A stretch of DNA of 64,000 nucleotides, from assembly GCA_032119795.1 (NCBI GenBank), contig JAUMFO010000019.1:107669-171668 (forward strand). Direction: 5' to 3'. The notes beneath the pieces were generated by a model that saw only the letters and a program-made list of their open reading frames with translations, did not search any database and had not been told where the DNA came from. This document shows, one piece after another, positions 17,029 to 23,573 of the stretch; positions within the stretch are counted from its first letter, which is position 1; each line of letters starts with the position of its first letter. Both the position numbers and the translations under genes were made by a program. The DNA comes from JAGIBJ01 sp032119795 (GTDB lineage Bacteria > Actinomycetota > Thermoleophilia > Solirubrobacterales > Solirubrobacteraceae).

Positions 17029-18513
17029 CTAGATCTGGGGCGTCAGCGTCGCCTTGATCACGTTGCCGCCGCCGGCGGTGAGCGGGCTCACGATGCCGGT
17101 GAGGATGCCGCAGTTGTTGAGGTCGGAGATGGCGAACGTGCCGGAGATGTCGCCACCCTTGATCGGATCAAAGTTCGCGGCCGACTTCAGCGTGATGTTC
17201 GAGAGCGACTTGGTCTGGCAGCTGTTGCCGCCAGCGATCGACAGCGCGCCGAACAGCTTGACGTCGATGAGCTTGATCCGCAGGGCGGTCTGCGTGGTGA
17301 GCACGCCGGCCGTCGAGAGGTTGCCGGTGGTCTTGCCGCTGCTGACGAAGCCAACGACGGCCGTCACAGGCAGGAAGCCGAGGGCGTTCAGGCGGCCGGT
17401 CGAGTTGTTGAGCTTCAGGTCGGCGGTGATCGTGCCGTCGGCCGTCTTCATGTCGGCGGTGATGCCGCCCTTGAGGGGCAGGTTGCCGGTGATGAGGGTC
17501 TTCATCTGGGCGGTGCCGTTGAGCGCGGCGGTGTACTTCGTGAGGGCGGTCGAGATGGACTCGGCCGGCGTCGAGAAGGTGACGCTGCGCGGAGTCGACT
17601 TGTTGCCAGCGGCATCGACGGCACTGATCTCAAACGTGTGCGACGTCGCGGCTGCGAGGCCGGGCAGCGAAACCTTGTTGCCCTTGACGGCCGCGAAGAA
17701 CGAGCCGTTCTTGCGGATCTCGTACGACACGACGCCGGTGTTGTCGGTCGACGCAGCCCACGAGAGTGAGCCGGACGTGGCGGTGGTGACCGTCGCGACG
17801 GTGCCGGGGGTCGACGGGGCCTGCGTGTCGCTCGACGGCGCGTTGCCGTCGTTCACGGTGATCTCGACGAGCTTCGTCGGGGCACCCGCCACGAGCTTGC
17901 AGGGCACGTCGAAGGTGCCCGGGTTGCTGTCGGACGGCGTGATGGCCTTGCCGTCGAGGTCGGTGGTGACCGGGTTCAGCGGGATGGCCTGGCCGGTGGC
18001 GTTGCGGGCCGTCAGGTTGAGCGAGAGCGAGTTGACCGTGACGTTGGCCTTGCCCTTGACGTCAAACAGGATCGGCGGCGTGGCACCGCTCGCGGTGAGC
18101 ACGAGGGGATCCGGCACCGGAGCTGCGGCCGAGGCGCGCGTCCAGTTCGTGATCGAGATCGGCACGGAGAGTTCCTGCGCGAAGCCGTCGGGCATGTTCA
18201 GCGTGGCGCCGGCCTTGGAGGTGCCCTCGATGCTGGTGGCACCGAGCAGCTTCATCGCCTTGGCGGTCGAGCCGCCGGCTGCCGCAACGGCGTCGATCGT
18301 AAAGTCGTTGGTGAGGGTGTTGACGCCCCAGGCGGTCGGGATTGCCGCGTCGATGTCGATCTTGAGCGGCTGAGCGCCGATGATCGGGTACTTGCAGCTG
18401 TAGTTCTGCGTGAGCGTGGCGGCCTGCGCGGACGACGCAGCGGTGCCGAGAGCGGCGAGGGCTGCGATGCCGGCGATAGCCAGCTTGCGAGCCTCGGTGG
18501 ACTTGAGGGACAC
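17029..18513 (-). CDS. secreted DUF6801-fibronectin type III protein
   Basis: A 494-residue exported protein. Residues 1-31 form a signal peptide ending AQA-A. Residues about 32-205 match the actinobacterial DUF6801 pattern (YSCKYPIIGAQPLKIDIDAA, then GATSIEGTSKA, then a terminal Cys). Residues about 228-312 are a fibronectin type III domain with the WAAS..TGVVSYEIRKNG strands. The last 180 residues form another beta-rich domain with a Cys pair. The start has a strong AGGAGG site 5 nt upstream, unlike most neighbours. Its 5' leader holds several hairpins. Function is unknown; a cell-surface binding role is likely. Confidence 0.82.
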   Translation of the reverse strand: MSLKSTEARKLAIAGIAALAALGTAASSAQAATLTQNYSCKYPIIGAQPLKIDIDAAIPTAWGVNTLTNDFTIDAVAAAGGSTAKAMKLLGATSIEGTSKAGATLNMPDGFAQELSVPISITNWTRASAAAPVPDPLVLTASGATPPILFDVKGKANVTVNSLSLNLTARNATGQAIPLNPVTTDLDGKAITPSDSNPGTFDVPCKLVAGAPTKLVEITVNDGNAPSSDTQAPSTPGTVATVTTATSGSLSWAASTDNTGVVSYEIRKNGSFFAAVKGNKVSLPGLAAATSHTFEISAVDAAGNKSTPRSVTFSTPAESISTALTKYTAALNGTAQMKTLITGNLPLKGGITADMKTADGTITADLKLNNSTGRLNALGFLPVTAVVGFVSSGKTTGNLSTAGVLTTQTALRIKLIDVKLFGALSIAGGNSCQTKSLSNITLKSAANFDPIKGGDISGTFAISDLNNCGILTGIVSPLTAGGGNVIKATLTPQI

Positions 18514-18720
18514 GGAATCCTCCTGGGCGTTGCTCGTCTGAGCGAAGCCGATGGGTGAGAGCGCCTGGAACTGGGCGGCCCCCGCCTTGGACTAGGCGGG
18601 AGCCAAGTTGTACTCCTCGTGTGCCGAGTGGCACAGAGCAATGCCCCTCCCTTTGGTTGAACGACTGTTCAAAATCAGTATTTGCAGGGCTTTTCGTGAG
18701 TATTGAGCACTCGTCAAGAG
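18514..18720 (-). promoter_or_regulatory. structured, AT-rich 5' region of the DUF6801 gene
   Basis: The minus-strand leader contains a CCCGCC/GGCGGG hairpin at 18584-18603, a TGTGCC/GGCACA hairpin at 18620-18635 and the perfect inverted repeat TTGAACGACTGTTCAA at 18657-18672. From 18657 to 18720 the DNA is clearly more AT-rich than its surroundings. TTGACG (minus, about 18712-18717) could be a -35 box, but no convincing -10 is fixed. Confidence 0.45.
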
Positions 18721-18772
18721 GCAACGTCCGTTGCCGTCGGAATGGCACGACTGGATATTCCGGGGACAGCGC

Positions 18773-19375
18773 CTAGTCGAGCATCCCGCCAAGCCACTCG
18801 ACGACCGCCGCGGAGACGAGCCCGAGGTCCCGCTTGAGTCCGTGATCGCCCCGGACCCGCACCACCTGCCGGCCCACCCCCGGCTCGGGCATGCCGAATC
18901 GGTCGCTCTCGCCCTGCACGACGAGCACCGGCACGCCGGCGCCGTCGAGCTCGTCCTGCCGGCTCACCCCCTTGGGCGTGATCAGCGGGAATGCCAAGCA
19001 GACGACCCCGGCGGCCCCAGTGACCCGAGCCGTCCGGCAAGCGACCCGCGCGCCGGAGGAGCGACCGCCAACGAACAGCGGCCGACCGTCGAGCTCAAGC
19101 TGCGTGACGACGGAGATCCATGCCTCATCGAGGCGCGGCGCGGGCGACGCAGAACGCCGCCCAGCAACGCGGTAGGGCTGCTCGACCAGCACCACGCTCA
19201 GCCCCGCGGCCACAACCGCGGCCGCCACCGCCTGCAGGTCTGGCGCCTCGACCGAACCACCTGCCCCGTGCCCAAGGACGAGCGTCGCCCGACCCGCGCT
19301 AGCGCCGTTGCCTGCGAACTGGCGGTGGACCCGCGCCGGGCCCTGCGGGGTGTCGAGCAACTCGCCGTCGGTCAT
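18773..19375 (-). CDS. alpha/beta hydrolase (Tex30/KANL3-like)
   Basis: A 200-residue compact alpha/beta hydrolase of the KANL3/Tex30-like group. LVLGHGAGG is the oxyanion-side loop near residue 30, GGRSSGARVA holds the G-x-S-x-G nucleophile, and the terminal RGDHGLK supplies the His. ATG 19375 is the only sensible start; TAGCGT at 19384-19389 (minus) is 8 nt upstream. Substrate is unknown. Divergent from the GDSL gene, with a long palindrome between. Confidence 0.82.
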   Translation of the reverse strand: MTDGELLDTPQGPARVHRQFAGNGASAGRATLVLGHGAGGSVEAPDLQAVAAAVVAAGLSVVLVEQPYRVAGRRSASPAPRLDEAWISVVTQLELDGRPLFVGGRSSGARVACRTARVTGAAGVVCLAFPLITPKGVSRQDELDGAGVPVLVVQGESDRFGMPEPGVGRQVVRVRGDHGLKRDLGLVSAAVVEWLGGMLD

Positions 19376-19449
19376 CCGGACTGACGCTACCGGCGGGACG
19401 AGCCGAACCCAGCCGTCGCGGCCGACTGAGGCGGCGCCGCCGCGGCCCG

Positions 19450-19486
19450 CCTGAACTTGTGTGCGGCCATCGCACACAAGTTCAGG
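19450..19486. repeat. 16-bp-arm perfect palindrome in a divergent promoter region
   Basis: Arms 19450-19465 and 19471-19486 are perfectly complementary around the loop GCCAT. It lies between the divergent hydrolase and GDSL genes. It could insulate the two promoters or bind a dimeric regulator. Confidence 0.8.
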
Positions 19487-19536
19487 GGTGCGGTTCAGGG
19501 GTACAGGCCTTGTGACGAGACCGGTGCGGGCACAGG

Positions 19537-20979
19537 ATGGCGAGGTCCTTCCGTCCCACCTCGGAGCTCCCCTTGCCGCCTACCCGCCTCGCCGCGCCAC
19601 GACCTCGTCGGCGTGCCACCTTCGGCGTGCTCGCCGCCGTGCAGTCGCCCGTCACTCGCCGACCCCGCCGCCGCCTCATCGGCGCTGCGGCTGCGACCCT
19701 CGCCCTCGCGGCGCTCGCGCCAACCACGGCCGCGGCCGCCGTCGGCACCTGCCCCGAGACGACGTGGGTTGGCAGCTGGTCTGCGGCGCCGTCAGACACC
19801 GGCGGTTCAATGGAGAACCGCACGCTGCGCGTGATCGTGAAGGCCCACCGGGCCGGAGAGCGGGCGAAGGTCCGCCTGACGAACCGGTTTGGGTCCAAGC
19901 CGATGAAGGTGCTGGCCGTGACGGTGTCGGAGGTCGATTTGGGCTCCAGGATCAAAGACAACTCCACGCGCCCGGTGTGGTTCGGCACCAGCCGCGAGGT
20001 GACTGTGACGAGCGATGTCGACGCGGTGAGTAGTCCCCTCGACTTCAGGATCGCGTCGGCGTTTAGCTCGGTCGCGATCGACGTCTACTTCAAAGACGAG
20101 ATTCCGAAGCCGACCCGCCATAAGACGGGGCTGCAGACCTCGTACTCCACCAAGAACGGCTTGGGCAACCACACGGGCAAGTGGACGACGACGTCAACCG
20201 GCACGAACCCGTTCGCCGAGACGCATGAGTCGTGGTATCTGGTGCGTGGCCTCGACGTCGAGGTGCCCGGCCACCATGGCAGCGTGGTGGCGTTCGGTGA
20301 TTCGCTGAGCGACGGAACCGGCAGCCAGAAGGATGTCGACGAGCGCTACCCCGATTGGCTGCAGCGCCACCTCAATGCCCAGAACCGACCGTTTACGGCC
20401 GTCAACGCGGGCATCGGCGGCAACATGATCTTGCAGGACGGGCTCTTGGACTACGCCGGCGAGAGCATGAAGAAGCGCGTCCTGCGTGACGTGATTGCGC
20501 AGCCTGGCGTGACCGACGTGGTGCTGCTCGGCGGCGCCAACGACATGGGCCAGCCGAACCTGGAGTTCGGTCGGTTCGCGACCGATTCGGATGTCATCAA
20601 CGGTCTGATCGAGATCACGACGACCCTGCATGCCGCTGGGCTCAATGTGATCCTGGCGACCATCCCGCCCACCGGTGAGGCGTGGGTCGCGTCCTACGGC
20701 GACTTCTGGATGGGCAACGAGCGGCGGTCCGTCAACCAGTGGATTCGGACGTGGGCCGGGGCGCACGACCCGGCGGTGGCCTGGACGGCTGGGCTACCGG
20801 ACGGCGTGTGGGATCTCAGCGAGGCCGTGCGTGACAGCAGGGACTTCGCGCAGCTCTCCCACCAGCGCGCTGGCGACCATGTGCACCCCAACGGCCTCGG
20901 CTACAAGGTGTGGATGAACCGCGAGGCCGGGCTCGGAACGCTGGGCCTGCTGCGCGGCCCGGCCTGCGCCCGCGGCTAG
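19537..20979 (+). CDS. secreted SGNH/GDSL hydrolase
   Basis: A 480-residue exported esterase/lipase-type protein. A long Arg-rich N-region with twin arginines precedes a hydrophobic stretch ending AAAA near residue 68, so Tat export is possible; a shorter start at a GTG near 19638 is also plausible. The catalytic Ser is in VVAFGDSLSDGTG (about residue 255), the oxyanion residues are in NAGIGGN and LLGGANDMG, and the Asp/His pair is in GDHVHPNGLGY. The N-terminal 170 residues form a beta domain typical of two-domain secreted GDSL enzymes. It is likely to act on extracellular esters or acetylated polysaccharide. Confidence 0.88.
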   Translation: MARSFRPTSELPLPPTRLAAPRPRRRATFGVLAAVQSPVTRRPRRRLIGAAAATLALAALAPTTAAAAVGTCPETTWVGSWSAAPSDTGGSMENRTLRVIVKAHRAGERAKVRLTNRFGSKPMKVLAVTVSEVDLGSRIKDNSTRPVWFGTSREVTVTSDVDAVSSPLDFRIASAFSSVAIDVYFKDEIPKPTRHKTGLQTSYSTKNGLGNHTGKWTTTSTGTNPFAETHESWYLVRGLDVEVPGHHGSVVAFGDSLSDGTGSQKDVDERYPDWLQRHLNAQNRPFTAVNAGIGGNMILQDGLLDYAGESMKKRVLRDVIAQPGVTDVVLLGGANDMGQPNLEFGRFATDSDVINGLIEITTTLHAAGLNVILATIPPTGEAWVASYGDFWMGNERRSVNQWIRTWAGAHDPAVAWTAGLPDGVWDLSEAVRDSRDFAQLSHQRAGDHVHPNGLGYKVWMNREAGLGTLGLLRGPACARG

Positions 20980-21004
20980 GCGCGCCACTCGCGGCCGCGC
21001 GGCG

Positions 21005-21793
21005 CTAGGCGGCTGTGGAGACGTCGGCCACGAGGTCGGCGATCGAATCGACGATGCGGGTCGGGCGGAAGGGATGCCGCTCGACCTCCTCGCGCGTGGC
21101 GACGCCCGTCAGGACGAGGATCGTCTCCAGGCCCGCTTCGAGGCCGGCGACGACGTCGGTGTCCATCCGGTCGCCGATCATCGCCGTGGACTCCGAGTGG
21201 GCGTCGAGTGCGTTGAGCGCGCTGCGCATCATCAGCGGATTTGGCTTGCCGATGAAGTACGGCTTGACGCCCGTCGCCTCGGTGATGAGTGCGGCGACCG
21301 AGCCGGTGGCTGGGAGCGGGCCCTCGGGCGAGGGTCCGGTCGCGTCGGGGTTCGTGGCGATGAAGCGGGCGCCGCCCGCGATCAGGCGAATCGCCGTGGT
21401 GATGCGCTCGAAGGAGTAGGTGCGCGTCTCGCCGAGGACGACGTACTCGGGGTCGGTCTCCGTCTGCGTGTAGCCGATCTCGTGCAACGCGGTGGTGAGG
21501 CCGGCTTCGCCGATCACGAAGGCGGAGCCGCGGGGGCGCTGGTCGTCCAAGAACTGGGCGGTGGCGTTGGCCGACGTCCAGATGTGGTCTTCGGGAACGT
21601 CGAGCCCACCGATCCGCAGGCGGGCGGAGAGGTCGCGGCGCGTGTAGATCGAGTTGTTCGTGAGAACGAGGAACGGGGTCTTCGCGGCTTTGAGGCGCGC
21701 GATGAACTCGGCGGCGCCGGGGATTGCGTGTGACTCCCGGACGAGCACGCCGTCCATGTCGCTGAGCCAGGCGGTGATGGGTCCACGGGTCAC
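21005..21793 (-). CDS. HAD-superfamily IIA phosphatase (NagD-like)
   Basis: A 262-residue HAD hydrolase of subclass IIA. Motif I is LSDMDGVLV, motif II VLTNNS, the cap includes FIATNPD, motif III Lys is in FIGKPNP, and motif IV is MIGDRMDTDV. Relatives dephosphorylate small metabolites (phosphoglycolate, nucleoside or sugar phosphates). GTG 21793 is supported by TAGGTT at 21801-21806 (minus), 7 nt upstream. It converges on the GDSL gene. Confidence 0.9.
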   Translation of the reverse strand: MTRGPITAWLSDMDGVLVRESHAIPGAAEFIARLKAAKTPFLVLTNNSIYTRRDLSARLRIGGLDVPEDHIWTSANATAQFLDDQRPRGSAFVIGEAGLTTALHEIGYTQTETDPEYVVLGETRTYSFERITTAIRLIAGGARFIATNPDATGPSPEGPLPATGSVAALITEATGVKPYFIGKPNPLMMRSALNALDAHSESTAMIGDRMDTDVVAGLEAGLETILVLTGVATREEVERHPFRPTRIVDSIADLVADVSTAA

Positions 21794-21909
21794 ACGGTTC
21801 AACCTAGCCGCGGCGGGTGAGGAGGTCGGCGAAGAATCGACGGGCGGGTGGACCGCGAAGTCCAGTAAATGGGCCGTTTTGACCACTTGGGACCTTCCAG
21901 AATCAGGTT

Positions 21910-21938
21910 TTGCCCTGGGTGGTCGGGATCACTATTTT
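21910..21938 (+). promoter_or_regulatory. promoter of the collagen-Hcp gene
   Basis: TTGCCC (21910-21915) and TATTTT (21933-21938) are spaced 17 bp apart. The -10 ends 7 nt before the ATG at 21946, so transcription should begin at or near the start codon. No ribosome-binding site is present, which fits a leaderless mRNA. Confidence 0.6.
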
Positions 21939-21945
21939 GGCGCGT

Positions 21946-22983
21946 ATGCGTCCTTTGAAAGTAGTTGTCCCAGCCGTCGCTGCGGTGGTTGCCACGAGCG
22001 CCATTGCCGTGGCGGCGATCCCAGGAGCCGGTGGCCAGATCAACGGGTGTTACACCACGGGTGGCCTGCAGAAGGGCAACGTGCGGATCGTCGATGAGGG
22101 CGTCGCATGCCGCAACGGCGAGACGGCGATCAGCTGGAACCAGAAGGGCAAGCAGGGTGATGCGGGCCCGGCTGGCGCGACCGGTTTGGCTGGCGTCGCC
22201 GGAGCCAAGGGCGACGCTGGCGAGAAGGGCGAGGCGGGCGTTGCTGGTGCGCCGGGGGCCACCGGTGCTCCGGGGACGCCTGGCGCGAAGGGCGACGCGG
22301 GCCCGGCGGGCCGCGATGGCGTCAATGGTGAGGACGGTCGGGACGGCGCGAAGGGCGACAACGGCGTGGCTGGCCCGGCTGGGCCGAAGGGCGACACCGG
22401 TGCGGTTGGCCCGGCTGGCCCGCAGGGTGTGGCTGGCCCGGCGGGTGCTCCCGGGATCGACGCGTTGACGCTGGGTGGCGAGGCGCTGTCGGACGGGACC
22501 GCTGACGCGTTCTTGATCATCCCGGGGGTCAAGGGCGAGTCGGTCGACAAGGACTTCAAGGATGCGATCGAACTCAAGTCGTTCCAGTTCAAGATCGAGA
22601 ACTCGGTGTCGTTCGGGTCGGCGTCCGGTGGCGCCGGAGCGGGCAAGGCGTCGTTTACGTCGATCCACGTGACGAAGCTGTTCGACAAGTCGACGCCGGA
22701 GTTGCTCAAGGCCGTCACGAGGGGCAGCCATTGGAATGAGGCGTCGATCGTGTTCCGCAAGCGTGGCGGTAGCCAGCCGCTCTTGACGGTGAACTTGAAG
22801 CTCGTGTTCGTGAGCAGCTGGGAGCAGGGTGGCAAGGCTGAGCCGCCGCTGCTGGAGAACGTCGACTTCGAGGCTGGAACGTTCTCGGTGTCGTACGCGG
22901 CGCAGAACCCGAACGGCTCGGTCGGTTCGCCGGTGACGTACGGCTGGGATCGCGTGCGGAACACCGAGGCGCCGGCCAACTAG
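21946..22983 (+). CDS. secreted collagen-like protein with C-terminal Hcp-type domain
   Basis: A 345-residue protein. Residues 1-25 form an export signal or membrane anchor. A short Cys-containing segment follows (NGCYTTGG...GVACRNGETAISW). Residues 71-170 are about 33 uninterrupted Gly-x-y triplets with many KGD/GPAGP repeats, a collagen-like triple helix. Residues about 187-340 match the Hcp1 fold of type VI secretion tube proteins: FLIIPGVKGES, the SFGSASGGAGAGKASFTSIHVTK strand pair, a KSTPELLKA helix, WNEASIVFRKRGG and a final SYAAQNPNGS strand. No type VI genes are near and the host appears Gram-positive, so the domain probably serves as a surface trimer or ring. A palindrome follows 12 bp after the stop. 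Confidence 0.85.
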   Translation: MRPLKVVVPAVAAVVATSAIAVAAIPGAGGQINGCYTTGGLQKGNVRIVDEGVACRNGETAISWNQKGKQGDAGPAGATGLAGVAGAKGDAGEKGEAGVAGAPGATGAPGTPGAKGDAGPAGRDGVNGEDGRDGAKGDNGVAGPAGPKGDTGAVGPAGPQGVAGPAGAPGIDALTLGGEALSDGTADAFLIIPGVKGESVDKDFKDAIELKSFQFKIENSVSFGSASGGAGAGKASFTSIHVTKLFDKSTPELLKAVTRGSHWNEASIVFRKRGGSQPLLTVNLKLVFVSSWEQGGKAEPPLLENVDFEAGTFSVSYAAQNPNGSVGSPVTYGWDRVRNTEAPAN

Positions 22984-22995
22984 TTCGTACGCGGG

Positions 22996-23035
22996 TCGCG
23001 TCGAACCCGCCGGGCGTCCGGCGGGTTCGGCGCGA
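22996..23035. repeat. 17-bp-arm palindrome, copy 2 of a covarying hairpin
   Basis: Arms 22996-23012 and 23019-23035 pair along all 17 positions, one as G-U, around the loop GGCGTC. Compared with copy 1 (5407-5446), the two changed stem positions keep pairing. It lies just downstream of the collagen-Hcp gene and may end its transcript. Confidence 0.75.
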
Positions 23036-23063
23036 GGAGCGTTCTGGGCGGCAAGGCCCGCCG

Positions 23064-23110
23064 ACTTGGACTGGCAGAACGGCTTGCTAAGGCGTTTTCA
23101 GAGACCAAGT
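23064..23110. repeat. 47-bp dispersed hairpin element, copy 1
   Basis: ACTTGGACT at the left and AGACCAAGT at the right form a stem with one mismatch, enclosing an inner CTTGCTAAG. A 47-bp element with 37 identical positions lies at 50570-50616. Both sit directly upstream of a start codon. Confidence 0.7.
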
Positions 23111-23135
23111 GGGCGGCCGTTCTAGGCTCGCGGGC

Positions 23136-23510
23136 ATGCCTGCCGAGTCGCCGCTTCCTGTCCCCGCCGATTGGTCGGCGGCGTTTGACGTGATGAGCGT
23201 CGAGCTGACGCCCTTGCCGCTCGATCCGGCGCAGGTCGTGAGCGGTGCGCCGACGACGGCCTACGCCGTCCTCGACGTCTCACCAGATGGCTGCGTCGAG
23301 CGGGGCATCTGGGAGCACACGCCGGGCATCACGACGGACGTGGAGGCCGACGAGCTGTTCGTCGTCGTGAGCGGCCGGGCGCGCGTGGAGGTGGAGGGCG
23401 GCGAACCGCTCCACCTGAGTCCGGGCACCGTGGGCGTCTTGCGCGCCGGAGCGAAGACCACGTGGACCGTCCACGAGACGATCCGCAAGGTGTTCCAGAC
23501 GACGGGCTGA
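23136..23510 (+). CDS. small cupin-domain protein
   Basis: A 124-residue single-domain cupin of the DUF861/EutQ-like type. The core is GIWEHTPGITTDVEADELFVVVSGRARVEV followed by the second motif LSPGTVGVLRAGAKTTWTVHETIRKVF. The metal-binding His residues of classical cupins are only partly kept. The gene starts 7 nt after TAGGCT (23123-23128). A strong hairpin follows the stop. Catalytic role unknown. Confidence 0.85.
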   Translation: MPAESPLPVPADWSAAFDVMSVELTPLPLDPAQVVSGAPTTAYAVLDVSPDGCVERGIWEHTPGITTDVEADELFVVVSGRARVEVEGGEPLHLSPGTVGVLRAGAKTTWTVHETIRKVFQTTG

Positions 23511-23552
23511 AACGCCGAAGGGCGCCGGTCACCCGGCGCCCTTCGTGGCGTT
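23511..23552. terminator. bidirectional terminator hairpin
   Basis: A perfect 12-bp stem (23517-23528 with 23533-23544, loop TCAC) is extended by AACGCC/GGCGTT across a 2-nt bulge. It lies between the convergent cupin and nrdJ genes and could serve both. Confidence 0.8.
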
Positions 23553-23573
23553 CAGCTCAGTGAGGGCTGGGGA

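Noticed and set aside
21946..22983. A type VI secretion locus
   Set aside because: Only an Hcp-like domain is present, with a signal peptide and collagen stalk; no sheath, baseplate or ATPase genes are nearby.
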